This document shows positions 1-10,409 of a stretch of DNA of 64,000 bases, in pieces. How positions within the stretch are numbered: position 1 is the first letter of the stretch; each line of letters starts with the position of its first letter. Source of the stretch: SAR92 clade bacterium H921 (lineage in GTDB: Bacteria > Pseudomonadota > Gammaproteobacteria > Pseudomonadales > Porticoccaceae). Under the pieces are notes generated by a model. The model was not told the DNA's origin and ran no database searches. It was given only the letters and a program-made list of their open reading frames with translations. The stretch is taken from NCBI GenBank assembly GCA_025153755.1, contig JAOALD010000002.1:496001-560000 (forward strand), read 5' to 3'. Made by a program: the position numbers and the translations under genes.

Positions 1-631
1 CCAGCAACTGCTCATTGCGAAGTTGCTCCTCGCGTTGCAGAGCGAGAGCCTGTTGTTGAATTTTTAAAGCAGTTGCCATTCGGCTAATAAAGTAAATGAT
101 AATGCCGGTACTGACGGCAAAGTTAGCCCACATACCTAGAATATGTAGGCTGCCATTACTGTTAGCATGGTGGTCGCTGGGGGCAATGGCGGCAATTGGC
201 ATATAAAATTTTAGTAACAGGCTATAGGCACCTAAGGCAGTAACTGCGATTAAAATACTGTATTGCCGCGATACCGTAATCGCAGCAATACTGATGGGAA
301 TTAAATAGTATGAAATGAATGGATTAGAGGCGCCGCCACTAAAGTATAGCAATACGGAAAAGAACAGGATATCAGCCAGTAAGTGAATAAAGAATTCATT
401 GTCTGCGATGGGCACTGATATGCGACTGCGGTGCCAGGTAGCCACAGTAAAGGAAGCATAAATAGTTAGCACGATTGCAATGGCGTTGGCAGGCAGACCA
501 ATCGGATTGATGACTGTAAAGTAAATCAGAGCCGCTACCTGACCAACCAACACAACACCGCGAATCAAGCTGAGGCGGAAAAGATTTTGTCGTGGGGCCG
601 AATAGATCTGCTGGCGGTTATTTGAGCTCAT
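1..631 (-). CDS. RegB/RoxS-like redox-sensing histidine kinase, N-terminal part
   Basis: Partial gene that runs off the left edge; the ATG is at 631 on the minus strand and about 210 codons are visible. The protein is a string of hydrophobic segments (roughly residues 20-42, 48-64, 82-97, 107-135 and 150-175) followed by the start of a Gln/Glu-rich coiled linker. Residues 99-105 read GGASNPF, which matches the GGxxNPF heptapeptide that in RegB/PrrB-type kinases lies in the membrane domain and senses ubiquinone redox state. The kinase core (H-box, ATPase) would lie outside the window. Seen: membrane topology and heptapeptide. Inferred: global redox sensor that phosphorylates a RegA/RoxR-type regulator. 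Confidence 0.75.
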   Translation of the reverse strand, partial: MSSNNRQQIYSAPRQNLFRLSLIRGVVLVGQVAALIYFTVINPIGLPANAIAIVLTIYASFTVATWHRSRISVPIADNEFFIHLLADILFFSVLLYFSGGASNPFISYYLIPISIAAITVSRQYSILIAVTALGAYSLLLKFYMPIAAIAPSDHHANSNGSLHILGMWANFAVSTGIIIYFISRMATALKIQQQALALQREEQLRNEQLL

Positions 632-756
632 CCACTGATGGTATCAGAAATGCTGAGCAGTCTGTGTGGCAAATTGTCGCAATTGATCTCTCCCAGTGGT
701 GGTAGAACGGCAAAGCGGTTACTATGGCGGCAAATTGGTAGACAGAGTGTTACACC

Positions 757-1122
757 ATGCATCCATTGTCCGACGACTTGCAAGAAAATCTTGATCGACT
801 AGTTGTAGAGAGCCTCGAGAATGGCTGCATCTGGGGTTTAAAGGATAGCAAGGATAACTGGGCATTGGTTGGCTCAACCGATAATGACAACATAGATGTT
901 ATACCGTTCTGGTCCGCTCAGGAATTGGCACAGAGACTGTGCACTGGCGACTGGGATGTCTATCAACCTGTGGCTATAGAGATGGAGGAGTTTCTCGATG
1001 ACTGGCTGCCTGGTATGCACGCAGATGTTTTAATGGTTGGTATTAACTGGAATGAAGATCTTGATGGTCAAGAGATGGAGCCTCTAGATGTACTTGAGGA
1101 GTTTGAGGCCGAATTGGACTAG
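757..1122 (+). CDS. DUF2750 family protein
   Basis: 121-residue acidic soluble protein with no signal peptide or membrane segment. The pattern of an N-terminal helix, then WGLKDS, NWALVGS, VIPFWS and YQPVAIEMEEFLDDWLPG is that of DUF2750, a small family of unknown function in proteobacteria. It is transcribed away from the truncated sensor kinase and is followed after 48 bases by another protein of unknown function in the same direction. Family membership is read from remembered family patterns; no function is proposed. Confidence 0.75.
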   Translation: MHPLSDDLQENLDRLVVESLENGCIWGLKDSKDNWALVGSTDNDNIDVIPFWSAQELAQRLCTGDWDVYQPVAIEMEEFLDDWLPGMHADVLMVGINWNEDLDGQEMEPLDVLEEFEAELD

Positions 1123-1170
1123 TAGTTTAAAAAGTAACTTAAAAATTGTAATAACGAATTAGAGCGAGTA

Positions 1171-1872
1171 ATGTTTTTAGATCCATTCCACAGCAGTAAT
1201 GAAAATTTGATTAGTATTAGTGCCGAACAGGCCAGTAGTTTTGCCAAATCGGTAAGCAATGACTTTAATCCCATTCACGATGTCGACAGCAAACGTTTCT
1301 GTGTCCCGGGGGATTTACTTTTTGCACTGGTATTGCAGCGTTATGGGCTAAGTAAGAAGATGTCATTCAATTTCTCTGGCATGGTGCAGGCAGATACCCA
1401 ATTAGTCTTTCCACACAATCCTGGCAATGAGTTCGAAATTCTGGATAGTCGTGGAAAATGCTATTTACAGGTAAGTCGAAATGGTGAGTCGACTGATGAT
1501 TTGGCTGTTATTGAGCAGCTGATAAAACGTTATGTGTTTTTCTCTGGGCAAAACTTTCCCTATATTTTGCAGCCCTTGATGGAACAGAAAAATGTCATGA
1601 TAAACCCCCAGCGCCCCCTGGCTATTTATCATGCGATGTCCTTGCAGTTTGATACATTGAATCTAAATGAGCCTGGCGTTGAGCTGGCCGAGACCAGTCT
1701 TGAGGTCAACGGAAAACGCGGAGATGGCGAGTTTAACTTTCGTCTTATGAATGGTGAGCAAGTCGTTGGTTGTGGGGTTAAAAAAATAATCCTCAGCGGC
1801 CTGCGTGAATATGAAAAAGAAGCTATGGATAAAATGGTTGCCGACTACTTAAGGTGGGCCTCACAGTCCTAA
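1171..1872 (+). CDS. DUF3581 family protein
   Basis: 233-residue protein beginning MFLDPF, with the conserved block [14 protein letters not shown] followed by [14 protein letters not shown]. These are hallmarks of DUF3581, found in marine gammaproteobacteria. The DFNPIHD plus VPGDLLFA pattern resembles the active-site helix region of MaoC-type hotdog hydratases (compare DYNPIH in the gene at 44691), so a hotdog acyl-binding fold is a plausible inference. Its stop codon overlaps the uvrA stop by four bases (CTAA) in a tail-to-tail arrangement. Confidence 0.75.
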   Translation: MFLDPFHSSNENLISISAEQASSFAKSVSNDFNPIHDVDSKRFCVPGDLLFALVLQRYGLSKKMSFNFSGMVQADTQLVFPHNPGNEFEILDSRGKCYLQVSRNGESTDDLAVIEQLIKRYVFFSGQNFPYILQPLMEQKNVMINPQRPLAIYHAMSLQFDTLNLNEPGVELAETSLEVNGKRGDGEFNFRLMNGEQVVGCGVKKIILSGLREYEKEAMDKMVADYLRWASQS

Positions 1873-4691
1873 CTCGCCAAAAGTCCCTTTAAAAAGTGCC
1901 CCGTGTGGGAACCCTTAATCTCGGCTACCTCCTCTGGTGTGCCTGCCGCAACAATCTGCCCCCCTCCTGAGCCGCCTTCTGGCCCTAAATCGACAATCCA
2001 ATCCGCGGTTTTGATTACATCCAGGTTGTGTTCGATGACCACTACGGTGTTGCCGTGATCGCGCAGTCGATGAAGGACCGCTAGCAACTGTTCGATATCA
2101 TGGAAATGCAAGCCTGTCGTTGGCTCATCGAGAATATACAGTGTTTTACCTGTATCGCGCTTGGACAGCTCTTTGGATAGTTTCACCCGCTGTGCTTCAC
2201 CACCAGACAGTGTAGTTGCTGACTGCCCTAGGCTGATGTAGGAGAGGCCCACATCAATTAATGTCTGTAGCTTGCGGGCAACAGCCGGTATAGCGTCAAA
2301 GAACTCGCGCGCGTCCTCAATTGTCATTTCTAGGACCTGATGAATATTTTTTCCTTTAAAATGAATATCCAGCGTTTCGCGATTATAGCGCTTGCCGCGA
2401 CACACATCGCAGGGAACGTAGATGTCGGGAAGAAAGTGCATTTCTACCTTGGTTACTCCATCTCCTTGACAGGCTTCGCAGCGGCCACCCTTTACATTGA
2501 AACTAAATCGACCTGGGCTGTAACCCCTTGAACGCGCCTCTTGGGTGGCGGCAAATATCTCTCGAACAGGAGTGAAGATACCAGTGTAAGTCGCTGGGTT
2601 AGAGCGTGGCGTACGCCCGATTGGACTCTGGTTTATATCGATACATTTGTCTAATAAACTAAGGCCGGTAATCTCCGTATGTGCGGCCGGCTTTAAAGTA
2701 GTGGCCTTATTAAGAGTAACTGCCGCCGCCGGGTATAGGGTTTCGTTAATCAATGTAGACTTACCCGAACCAGAAACACCGGTAACACAGGTAAACGCCC
2801 CAATCGGTATTTCTAAGTTGACCTGTTGCAAATTATTGCCCGTAGCGCCGGACACTGTGAGCATTTTTCCGTTGCCCTTGTTCCGCTGCTGAGGAACTTT
2901 AATAGCGCGAACGCCAGCAAGAAATTGGCCGGTAACTGAATTTTTGTTGGCTTTGATTTGTTTGGCAGTTCCCTCAGCAATAACCTCGCCACCATGAATA
3001 CCAGCGCCTGGACCTATATCAATAATATGGTCGGCAGCAGCAATTGCATCTTCGTCATGCTCTACTACAATCACGGTGTTGCCCAGATCGCGCAAACGCA
3101 CCAAGGTTTTTAACAGTCGCTCATTATCACGCTGATGCAGTCCAATCGAGGGTTCGTCGAGAATATACATAACACCGACCAAGCCAGCACCAATTTGACT
3201 GGCTAATCTTATCCGCTGCGCTTCCCCGCCAGACAGGGTGTCGGCGCTACGATTCAATGAAAGATAATTTAGTCCCACATCTACCAAAAAGTTAAACCGC
3301 TGACGGATCTCTTTGATAATTTTGTCGGCAATCTCTCCCTGACGTCCCGGTAGATTGAGGCCTTCAAAATAATCGAAACATTCTCCCACGGGCATACATA
3401 CAATATCTTCGATACGGCGATTATCAATAAATACATTGCGTGCCGATTTGCGTAATCGCGTACCGGAGCACTCTGGACAGTCAGAGGTTGTCATGTATTT
3501 GCTTAGCTCTTCACGCACAGAATTAGACTCGGTCTCACGATAGCGGCGCTCCATGTTATGGATTACGCCTTCAAACTTATGCTGGCGACGAAATACGGTT
3601 CCGCGGTCATTGACATAGTTAAAGGTGATCTCCTCATCATCACTGCCAAAGAGTATTTTTTGTTGATGGATTGCCGATAATTGATCCCATGGTTGGTCAA
3701 TATCAAAGTCATAGTGCTCAGCGAGGCTGGTAAGCATGTTGTAGTAAAATAGCGTGCGTCGATCCCAACCGCGAATAGCACCCTCGGAAATTGAGACTTC
3801 TGGGTGTTGAATCACTCGATCAATATCAAAAAACTGATGTATCCCCAAACCATCACAGGTAGGACAGGCACCAGCTGGATTATTAAACGAGAAAAGTCGT
3901 GGCTCTAATTCATTAAGGCTGTAGTTACAAATGGGGCAGGCAAATTTGGCTGATAAGGTTTGGTCCGGTTTTGGCTCGTCCATATAACTTATAATCGCTA
4001 GCCCCTCGGCCAGTGCCAGAGCAGTCTCAAAAGACTCAGCAAGTCGCAGACCAATATCTGCCTTGACCTTAAAACGGTCAATCACGATCTCAATGCTGTG
4101 CTTTTTCTTTTTATCCAGTGCTGGAGCCTCATCGAGATCGCAAACTAAGCCGTCGATTCTAGCGCGGATAAAGCCCTGCCGACGCATACTTTCAAAAAGG
4201 TGCAGATGTTCGCCCTTACGGTCTTTAACCACGGGCGCTAAAAGCATTAGCTTGGTGCCCTCAGGAAGTTCCAGGACCTGATCGACCATTTGGCTAACGG
4301 TCTGAGCATTTAGTGGCTGCCCATGCTCTGGGCAGCGCGGCTCGCCAGCGCGGGCAAATAGCAGACGCATGTAGTCGTAAATTTCGGTAATGGTTCCCAC
4401 CGTCGAACGTGGATTGTGCGATGTAGATTTTTGCTCAATAGAGATAGCGGGAGACAGGCCTTCCACATGATCTACATCGGGCTTTTCCATCATAGATAAA
4501 AATTGACGGGCGTAGGTCGACAGAGACTCTACGTAGCGCCGCTGGCCCTCGGCATACAGGGTGTCAAACGCTAGCGATGACTTGCCTGAACCAGACAGGC
4601 CCGTGATCACAATTAGTTTGTCACGAGGAATATCGAGATCAATATTTTTGAGGTTATGTGTTCTTGCGCCGCGTACCTGAATGGTATCCAT
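1869..4691 (-). CDS. uvrA: UvrABC excinuclease subunit A
   Basis: 940 residues, the usual UvrA length. It is the damage-recognition ATPase of nucleotide excision repair; a UvrA dimer loads UvrB onto distorted DNA. First Walker [10 protein letters not shown] is at residues 31-39, a second, GVSGSGKST, lies in the C-terminal half, and both ABC signature motifs (LSGGEAQR) are present. Cysteine pairs of both zinc modules are intact (CPIC/CPTC, and CEAC/CDVC in the C-terminal one). I looked for a CTGT-N8-ACAG LexA box in 4692-4907 and did not find a convincing one, so SOS control is not apparent here. The order uvrA, divergent MFS carrier, ssb is common in gammaproteobacteria. Confidence 0.98.
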   Translation of the reverse strand: MDTIQVRGARTHNLKNIDLDIPRDKLIVITGLSGSGKSSLAFDTLYAEGQRRYVESLSTYARQFLSMMEKPDVDHVEGLSPAISIEQKSTSHNPRSTVGTITEIYDYMRLLFARAGEPRCPEHGQPLNAQTVSQMVDQVLELPEGTKLMLLAPVVKDRKGEHLHLFESMRRQGFIRARIDGLVCDLDEAPALDKKKKHSIEIVIDRFKVKADIGLRLAESFETALALAEGLAIISYMDEPKPDQTLSAKFACPICNYSLNELEPRLFSFNNPAGACPTCDGLGIHQFFDIDRVIQHPEVSISEGAIRGWDRRTLFYYNMLTSLAEHYDFDIDQPWDQLSAIHQQKILFGSDDEEITFNYVNDRGTVFRRQHKFEGVIHNMERRYRETESNSVREELSKYMTTSDCPECSGTRLRKSARNVFIDNRRIEDIVCMPVGECFDYFEGLNLPGRQGEIADKIIKEIRQRFNFLVDVGLNYLSLNRSADTLSGGEAQRIRLASQIGAGLVGVMYILDEPSIGLHQRDNERLLKTLVRLRDLGNTVIVVEHDEDAIAAADHIIDIGPGAGIHGGEVIAEGTAKQIKANKNSVTGQFLAGVRAIKVPQQRNKGNGKMLTVSGATGNNLQQVNLEIPIGAFTCVTGVSGSGKSTLINETLYPAAAVTLNKATTLKPAAHTEITGLSLLDKCIDINQSPIGRTPRSNPATYTGIFTPVREIFAATQEARSRGYSPGRFSFNVKGGRCEACQGDGVTKVEMHFLPDIYVPCDVCRGKRYNRETLDIHFKGKNIHQVLEMTIEDAREFFDAIPAVARKLQTLIDVGLSYISLGQSATTLSGGEAQRVKLSKELSKRDTGKTLYILDEPTTGLHFHDIEQLLAVLHRLRDHGNTVVVIEHNLDVIKTADWIVDLGPEGGSGGGQIVAAGTPEEVAEIKGSHTGHFLKGLLAS

Positions 4692-4789
4692 GGAAGTCTG
4701 TTTCTACTCTGGTTAAACGGCCAATTATAGGACGCGGAGTGCCCAGTGGGCAAAGTGAATGTGAATCCTGTCTTTTACGTTAGGTTGCC

Positions 4790-4843
4790 GAGGTCAGACC
4801 GCTATTAAGTATTAAATTTACCAGAAAATGCTGGGGTCAGAGT
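4790..4843. repeat. Paired GGTCAGA motifs between uvrA and the MFS gene
   Basis: Two near-identical 11-mers, GAGGTCAGACC at 4790-4800 and GGGGTCAGAGT at 4833-4843, flank an AT-rich core with an inner CCAG...CTGG inverted repeat (4821-4834). Short GGGGTCAGA-type words in pairs are typical of dispersed intergenic repeats in marine gammaproteobacteria, some linked to REP-associated transposases; that link is from memory and unproven here. No transposase lies nearby. Confidence 0.4.
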
Positions 4844-4907
4844 AGTAGGTATGTTTCTGCGCTGGTAAGATAGCGGTTTTCTTGATCGACTCTAAATTGA
4901 CACTACT

Positions 4908-6278
4908 TTGATTAAATCCACTGAATCTACTATTTTTTCTGAGCTGGAAAAACGCGCGACGTTTTCCCTTGCTAGCCTTTATTCGTTCAGAATGCTCGGT
5001 CTGTTTATGGTGCTACCGGTGCTGGCGCTTTATCAAGACAACTATGCGGATGCGACCCCATTCTTACTCGGGTTGACGCTAGGGATCTACGGCCTGACGC
5101 AAGCTATACTGCAGATTCCGCTGGGATTACTGTCCGATAGAATTGGTCGCGCACCCGTGATTATTGGAGGGCTATTAACATTTGTGCTCGGCAGTGTGGT
5201 AGCGGCTATGGCTGATACGATGCAGGGGCTTATTTTCGGTCGTGCCCTCCAGGGTATGGGCGCGATTGCCAGCACACTAATGGCTTTGCTGACAGATTTA
5301 ACCACAGAACAAAATCGAACCAAAGCTATGGCATCCATAGGTGCGAGCATTGGTCTATCATTTACCCTAGCAATGATTATTGGGCCCATTATTGCCTCTT
5401 TTATGGGTCTTTCAGGGGTGTTTTGGATAACGGCACTGTTGGGCTGTTGCGGTATTTTGGTCTTTTTGCTGTGGGTTCCGCGCCTTGATTCGCCGCAGAA
5501 AAACCGCGAGGCACTCGCTGATCTCGAACAGATTACTAGACTTTTAAAGCAACCGACATTGGTACGTTTAAATGTGGGTATTTTCGCCTTACATTTGGCC
5601 TTGATGGCCACCTTTGTGGTGATTCCTGCAATGCTTTTTGACCAGCTAGGTATAAGTGGCGATGACCTGTGGTGGGTATATTTGGCTCTTTTAGGTGGTG
5701 GCTTTGTGGCCATGTTACCGGCCATGATTTTGAGTGAGAAGTATGGGCGACAAAAACCTACCTTTGTAACGGCCATTGGCTGCATGGCGCTGGCCATGGT
5801 GGTACTTGGAACAGAGCGGGGGGCAGTGCTTACACTATCAATGTTGCTGGTGTTCTTTGCCGCCTTTAATTTTCTTGAGGCCACCTTGCCTTCATGGCTG
5901 AGTAAAAGCTGTCCCGCAGGCAGTCGTGGCACTGCCATGGGCATTTATGCCACTAGTCAGTTTCTGGGCGCCTTTGCCGGCGGTGTATTGGGCGGTTGGA
6001 GCCTGCAGCAGTTCGATAGCAATGGAGTGTTCTTGCTGGTGGCGGTGGTTTTGGCTATTTGGGGGTTGTTCTCCCTGAGTTTAAAATCGCCAAGGCCATT
6101 ACAAACGCTGGTGCTCAAAGTGACTGATATGGAGCACAGAGATTTTGTAAAAATAATTTCAAATATTGTCGGCGTAGAAGATATACTCGTGTTCAAAGGA
6201 GAGTCGCTTGCCTATGCGAAGGTTGACAAGAAAACCTTGGACATGGAGAGCATTCAACCATACCTAAACCGTAATTAA
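4908..6278 (+). CDS. yajR: YajR-like major facilitator superfamily transporter
   Basis: 456 residues with twelve predicted membrane segments and the MFS loop motif DRIGRAP between segments 2 and 3. After the last segment (about residue 385) comes a soluble tail of about 70 residues, including VTDMEHRDFVKIIS and GVEDILVF, consistent with the small ferredoxin-like YAM domain of E. coli YajR, which has almost the same length (454). The first usable start is TTG at 4908, because an in-frame TAA lies at 4893 and the family's ELEKRATFSL segment is upstream of any ATG; no good ribosome site is visible. Substrate unknown; a proton-driven exporter by analogy. Confidence 0.85.
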   Translation: MIKSTESTIFSELEKRATFSLASLYSFRMLGLFMVLPVLALYQDNYADATPFLLGLTLGIYGLTQAILQIPLGLLSDRIGRAPVIIGGLLTFVLGSVVAAMADTMQGLIFGRALQGMGAIASTLMALLTDLTTEQNRTKAMASIGASIGLSFTLAMIIGPIIASFMGLSGVFWITALLGCCGILVFLLWVPRLDSPQKNREALADLEQITRLLKQPTLVRLNVGIFALHLALMATFVVIPAMLFDQLGISGDDLWWVYLALLGGGFVAMLPAMILSEKYGRQKPTFVTAIGCMALAMVVLGTERGAVLTLSMLLVFFAAFNFLEATLPSWLSKSCPAGSRGTAMGIYATSQFLGAFAGGVLGGWSLQQFDSNGVFLLVAVVLAIWGLFSLSLKSPRPLQTLVLKVTDMEHRDFVKIISNIVGVEDILVFKGESLAYAKVDKKTLDMESIQPYLNRN

Positions 6279-6302
6279 ATCAGCACAGAACAGGGGAATC
6301 AA

Positions 6303-6803
6303 ATGGCACGCGGAGTCAATAAAGTTATCATCGTGGGTAACTGTGGTCAGGATCCGGAAACTCGCTTTATGCCTTCAGGCGGCGCGGTAACTAATCTGAG
6401 TATTGCCACGTCTGAATCATGGAAAGACAAGAATACCGGGGACCAGCAAGAGCGCACGGAATGGCATCGTGTAGTCTTTTTTAACCGTCTGGCTGAGATT
6501 GCAGGTGAATATGTTAAAAAAGGGTCTAAGCTATACGTTGAGGGTTCATTGCGCACACGTAAATGGCAGGGTCAGGATGGTCAAGATCGTTACACCACCG
6601 AGATCGTTGCCAGTGAGATGCAGATGCTCGACAGTCGCGGAGGTCAGCAGGGCAGTGGTGATTATCAGCAATCGCCTAACCAACAGTACAGCCAGCAGAC
6701 TGCGTCTCAGCAACAGGCGCCAAACGCTCCGCAGCCGAGTCATAGCGCTTCCCCGCAAGGGTCACAGGGCATGGAAGGCATTGATGATGATATTCCGTTC
6801 TAG
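6303..6803 (+). CDS. ssb: Single-stranded DNA-binding protein
   Basis: 166 residues. Residues 1-110 form the OB fold, starting [13 protein letters not shown] with the WKDK and [13 protein letters not shown] segments. Residues 112-155 are a Gln/Ser/Pro-rich disordered linker, and the protein ends in the acidic DDDIPF tip that docks repair and replication partners. It coats ssDNA during replication, recombination and repair. It lies 24 bases after the MFS gene, behind AGGGGAAT just upstream of its ATG. Length and layout are ordinary for the family. Confidence 0.98.
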   Translation: MARGVNKVIIVGNCGQDPETRFMPSGGAVTNLSIATSESWKDKNTGDQQERTEWHRVVFFNRLAEIAGEYVKKGSKLYVEGSLRTRKWQGQDGQDRYTTEIVASEMQMLDSRGGQQGSGDYQQSPNQQYSQQTASQQQAPNAPQPSHSASPQGSQGMEGIDDDIPF

Positions 6804-6852
6804 ACAAATAGACTGCGAAATGCAACGCAATAATTAACTTATAGAGGTGTAT

Positions 6853-7329
6853 ATGACAATACAAGTTGGCGACAAAATTCCTGAGGGAATGTTAACAGTG
6901 ATGGGCGCAGAGGGACCTACCGGCATCAGTACAGGGGATATCTTTAATGGCAAAAAAGTGGTTTTGTTTGCTGTTCCAGGTGCATTTACACCGACTTGCT
7001 CAATGGCCCATTTACCAGGTTTTGTTGTGCATGTTGATGAGATTAAAGCAAAGGGTGTAGATACGGTTGCCTGCATGTCAGTGAATGATGTATTTGTAAT
7101 GGATGCCTGGGGCAAGTCTGCTAATGCGGAGCACCTTATGATGCTGGCTGACGGCAATGCGACCTTCACTCAGGATCTGGGACTGGTTCTTGATGGCTCA
7201 GGTTTTGGTATGGGTACCCGCAGTCTTCGATTTGCGATGATAGTTGAAGATGGTGTGGTGACCTTGCTAAACGTTGATGCGGCCACCCTCGATGGCTCAA
7301 GTGCAGAGGCAATTTTAGCTGCTCTGTAG
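6853..7329 (+). CDS. Peroxiredoxin (Prx5/redoxin type)
   Basis: 158 residues from the ATG at 6853, which has an AGAGGTG ribosome site directly upstream; an in-frame GTG at 6847 overlaps that site and is unlikely to be used. The PGAFTPTCS motif places the peroxidatic cysteine at residue 49, and RSLRFAMIVEDG near the end is typical of Prx5/AHP-type enzymes, which reduce H2O2 and alkyl hydroperoxides with thiol reductants. The only other cysteine (in VACMSVND) does not look like a standard resolving residue, so a 1-Cys or glutathione/glutaredoxin-dependent cycle is inferred. The gene ends at a shared terminator. Confidence 0.93.
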   Translation: MTIQVGDKIPEGMLTVMGAEGPTGISTGDIFNGKKVVLFAVPGAFTPTCSMAHLPGFVVHVDEIKAKGVDTVACMSVNDVFVMDAWGKSANAEHLMMLADGNATFTQDLGLVLDGSGFGMGTRSLRFAMIVEDGVVTLLNVDAATLDGSSAEAILAAL

Positions 7330-7349
7330 TTGCTGGGTTTAAAATAAAA

Positions 7350-7375
7350 AAGGCGGCCAATGGCCGCCTTTTTTT
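7350..7375. terminator. Bidirectional intrinsic terminator between peroxiredoxin and fabB
   Basis: Perfect 10-bp stem (7350-7359 with 7361-7370) around AAGGCGGCCA with a one-base centre, preceded by an A run and followed by seven T. The A run acts as the U tract for the opposite strand, so it can end both the peroxiredoxin and fabAB transcripts. Confidence 0.92.
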
Positions 7376-7389
7376 ATACCTAACGCGTA

Positions 7390-8604
7390 CTAGTCAGTGT
7401 AACGCTCCATCACCAATGTGGCGTTAGTGCCACCAAATCCAAAGCTATTAGACATAATACGATTGAGTTGTTTCTCTTTGGTCTTTAATAGAATCGGCAA
7501 GCCCAGAGCATGCTCGTCCAGAGTATCTATGTTAGCCGATGCGGCAACAAAGTTATTCTCCATCATCAACATGCAGTAAATCGCCTCATGGACACCTGCA
7601 GCTCCTAAACTGTGACCTGACAGTGACTTAGTGGAGCTAATATCCGGGCAATTATCGGTGAAGGTATTGCGGATAGCACCTAGCTCTGCGATATCGCCTA
7701 CTGGGGTGCTAGTTCCATGGGTATTAATGTAGTCGATTGGGCCCGAGGCCGTTGCCATAGCCATTTGCATGCAGCGCTCAGCACCTTCACCAGAGGGCGA
7801 AACCATATCGGCACCATCTGAAGTGGCACCGTAACCGGTAACTTCACAAATAATATTGGCGCCGCGAGCTAGGGCATGTTCGAGTTCTTCTACGACCACT
7901 GTCCCCGCACCTAGGCCGGGGGCAAAGCCGTCTCGTTCAGCATCGTATGCCCGAGATGAAATTTCTGGAGTATCATTGTATTTACTGGTCAAAGCGCCCA
8001 TGGCGTCAAACATTCCGGCCATTGACCAATGCATGTCTTCAGACCCCCCGGCAAGCAGGACATCTTGTTTTCCGAGTTGGATCAATTCCACGGCATGACC
8101 AATACAGTGAGCACTTGTAGCGCAGGCCGAGGCGATAGAATAGTTGACACCCTTTATCTTGAATGGCGTGGCAACACAGGCTGATACTGTGCTGGCCATA
8201 ATTTGGGTGACTCGATAGGGTCCGGCACGCTTAATGCCGCGCTCACGCATCACATCGATAGACTCGGTAAACATCTCGCCGGATACGCCACCTGAACCCA
8301 TTACCAGTCCTGTGCGAGGATTGGAAACCATTTCTGGGGTCAAACCTGCGTCGGCAATGGCTCGGTCGGTAGCTATATAGGCATAGGAGGCTGAAGGCCC
8401 CATAAAACGAAGAACCTTGCGATCGATATGATCTCTTGGATCTATTTCAAGGACGCCACCTACGTTACATCTAAGGCCCATTTCAGCGAAATCTTCGCGA
8501 TAGCGAATACCTGAAATACCCTCTCTCAGTGAGTGGGCGACCGACTGTTTATCGTTGCCGAGACAGGAAACAACGCCAAGGCCTGTGATTACTGCTCGTT
8601 TCAT
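7390..8604 (-). CDS. fabB: 3-oxoacyl-ACP synthase I (KAS I)
   Basis: 404 residues. It condenses malonyl-ACP with acyl-ACP and is needed to elongate the cis-3-decenoyl intermediate made by FabA, hence for unsaturated fatty acids. Catalytic triad: Cys161 in [11 protein letters not shown], His in [12 protein letters not shown] and His in [11 protein letters not shown]; the C-terminal [11 protein letters not shown] loop is also present. It is 42 bases downstream of fabA on the same strand, giving the classic fabAB operon. The fabA neighbour and the sequence distinguish it from FabF. Confidence 0.97.
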   Translation of the reverse strand: MKRAVITGLGVVSCLGNDKQSVAHSLREGISGIRYREDFAEMGLRCNVGGVLEIDPRDHIDRKVLRFMGPSASYAYIATDRAIADAGLTPEMVSNPRTGLVMGSGGVSGEMFTESIDVMRERGIKRAGPYRVTQIMASTVSACVATPFKIKGVNYSIASACATSAHCIGHAVELIQLGKQDVLLAGGSEDMHWSMAGMFDAMGALTSKYNDTPEISSRAYDAERDGFAPGLGAGTVVVEELEHALARGANIICEVTGYGATSDGADMVSPSGEGAERCMQMAMATASGPIDYINTHGTSTPVGDIAELGAIRNTFTDNCPDISSTKSLSGHSLGAAGVHEAIYCMLMMENNFVAASANIDTLDEHALGLPILLKTKEKQLNRIMSNSFGFGGTNATLVMERYTD

Positions 8605-8646
8605 CGTAAATCCTCTTGAATTCGATGGAGTATTGGGTGCTGAGTT

Positions 8647-9168
8647 TTAGAAGTCGTCGGTGCTTTCAAACAAACCAACTTTCAGGTCTGTTGCCGAATA
8701 GATTTCACGCCCATCGACTTCTACTGTTCCGTCTGCAATTCCCATCACAAGTTTACGTTGAATAAGGCGGGTAAAGTCAATTTTATAAGTGACCTTCTTG
8801 GCAGTGGGGAGAATCTGTCCAAAGAACTTGACGTTGCCCGCACCCAGTGCGCGACCTCGTCCCTTGTTGCCGTTCCAAACGAGAAAGAAACCAACCAACT
8901 GCCACAGCGCATCTAGCCCCAGACATCCCGGCATAACAGGGTCGCCTTCAAAGTGACAATCAAAGAACCAAAGATCGGGAGTGATATCAATTTCTGCAAT
9001 AATTTGACCGAGGCCATGTTTGCCACCGCTGTTGTTGATTTCAACAATGCGGTCAATCATTAACATATTTGGAGCAGGGAGTTTGGCATTGCCTTGGCCG
9101 AAGAGCTCGCCCCGGCTGCAGCCTAAAATTTCTTCTCTGTTATAGGATGATTTGGGCTTAAAAGACAT
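8647..9168 (-). CDS. fabA: 3-hydroxydecanoyl-ACP dehydratase/isomerase
   Basis: 173 residues, matching E. coli FabA. Hotdog-fold enzyme that dehydrates 3-hydroxydecanoyl-ACP and isomerises the trans-2 product to cis-3, the branch point to anaerobic-type unsaturated fatty acids. Catalytic His72 is in [14 protein letters not shown] and Asp86 in LGLDALWQL. First gene of the fabAB operon, with a promoter at 9201-9229. I saw no clear FadR- or FabR-type palindrome in the 187-bp region shared with ispB. Confidence 0.97.
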   Translation of the reverse strand: MSFKPKSSYNREEILGCSRGELFGQGNAKLPAPNMLMIDRIVEINNSGGKHGLGQIIAEIDITPDLWFFDCHFEGDPVMPGCLGLDALWQLVGFFLVWNGNKGRGRALGAGNVKFFGQILPTAKKVTYKIDFTRLIQRKLVMGIADGTVEVDGREIYSATDLKVGLFESTDDF

Positions 9169-9200
9169 AGGTTCCTTAACGGTTAGGATTCAGGGAGCGC

Positions 9201-9229
9201 ATCGTACCCAGTAATCGCTTAGTCATCAA
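9201..9229 (-). promoter_or_regulatory. Sigma-70-like promoter for fabAB
   Basis: On the minus strand, TTGATG (9229-9224) is 17 bp from TACGAT (9206-9201), with G-rich bases ahead of the -10 box. It lies about 33 bp upstream of the fabA start. Confidence 0.55.
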
Positions 9230-9290
9230 CTATTTAGCCTTAGTTTAGTGGCCTTAATAGGATGATTGATAGTCTGGGAGATAATTTCGG

Positions 9291-9319
9291 TTGACAGTTC
9301 GTCGGCGTCTGCCTAGCAT
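9291..9319 (+). promoter_or_regulatory. Sigma-70-like promoter for ispB
   Basis: Consensus TTGACA at 9291-9296, exactly 17 bp, then TAGCAT at 9314-9319. It is 37 bp before the ispB ATG. Confidence 0.6.
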
Positions 9320-9355
9320 TCCCCACCTATATTAGCTAGCCTAAGTTCAAATTAA

Positions 9356-10309
9356 ATGCTGCCATTCCATAGAGCCGTAGAGCAAGAATTCTCCGCGGTC
9401 AATAAAATGATTGTAAGCCAACTCCAGTCCGATGTCGGATTAGTAGAGAATATTGGTCACTATATCGTCGAATCTGGAGGCAAACGCCTGCGTCCAGTGG
9501 TTGTTTTGCTCAGCGCCTTAGCAAATGGTTACAAGGGTTCACTGCACATTAAAATGGCAGCTATTATTGAGTTTATTCACACTGCAACACTGCTCCATGA
9601 CGATGTTGTTGATGTCTCTGCGCTACGCCGAGGCCGCGAGACGGCCAATGCCCAGTGGGGCAATGCGCCCAGCGTGCTGGTTGGGGACTTTCTCTACTCC
9701 CGAGCCTTTCAGATGCTGGTTGCAGTAGCAGATATGCCTATTATGGGAGTTATGGCTGATGCGACCAACGTTATCTCTGAAGGCGAAGTTCAGCAAATGG
9801 CTAATGCGGGCAATGCGGCCATCAGTGAGGATAGTTATTTGCAGGTTATCTATCGCAAAACGGCAAAGCTATTTGAGGCGTCGGCGGAGGCTGGTGCCAT
9901 AATCGCAGATGCTGACCAGCAGGCCATGGCAGATTATGGCCGTCATCTAGGTATGGCATTTCAAATTGTCGATGATGTCTTGGACTATCAGGGTGATGTC
10001 GAAAGCATTGGAAAAAATCTTGGCGATGATCTCTCTGAGGGCAAGATGACATTGCCACTGATTTATGCCAGAGACAAACTAGCCGAAGATCAGCGTGCGA
10101 TAATATGTAGCGCAGTGGAGAATAAGTCTAGACAGGATTTTCCTGATATTTTAGAACTGGTACAGAGTTCTGGTGGTATTGCCTACAGTATGGAGCGTGC
10201 GCAGTCAGAGGCGAATCTTGCCAAGCAGGCCCTTCAAGGCCTCCCCGATAGTCAGTTCAAAACAGTAATGAGTGAATTGGCTGACTTTGCTGTGGCTCGG
10301 TCAATTTGA
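9356..10309 (+). CDS. ispB: Octaprenyl (polyprenyl) diphosphate synthase
   Basis: 317 residues, trans-prenyltransferase fold. It extends farnesyl diphosphate with isopentenyl units to make the ubiquinone side chain. First Asp-rich motif is in LLHDDVVD (about residue 80) and the second in FQIVDDVLDYQGD; the GGKRLRP substrate-binding segment precedes them. Product length (C40 versus C45) cannot be read safely from sequence. It is divergent from fabAB and not followed by rplU, which sits near ispB in many enterics. Confidence 0.93.
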   Translation: MLPFHRAVEQEFSAVNKMIVSQLQSDVGLVENIGHYIVESGGKRLRPVVVLLSALANGYKGSLHIKMAAIIEFIHTATLLHDDVVDVSALRRGRETANAQWGNAPSVLVGDFLYSRAFQMLVAVADMPIMGVMADATNVISEGEVQQMANAGNAAISEDSYLQVIYRKTAKLFEASAEAGAIIADADQQAMADYGRHLGMAFQIVDDVLDYQGDVESIGKNLGDDLSEGKMTLPLIYARDKLAEDQRAIICSAVENKSRQDFPDILELVQSSGGIAYSMERAQSEANLAKQALQGLPDSQFKTVMSELADFAVARSI

Positions 10310-10409
10310 AGCCTCTAGTTGGCCTCTGACTGCCGCCTGGAATCGGAAAACTAGTTCTACTGAAAAAATATAAAACAATCATGCCTGTTTTTGATATAGT
10401 GAATGCCAG

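Noticed and set aside
4692-4907. LexA (SOS) box upstream of uvrA
   Set aside because: No CTGT-N8-ACAG match found by eye; closest words (CCTGTCTTTTACGTTAGG) do not fit.
5087-5944. Long minus-strand ORF (285 codons) inside the MFS gene
   Set aside because: Antisense shadow of a clear 12-helix transporter; composition (Ser/Pro/Lys-rich) has no family pattern.
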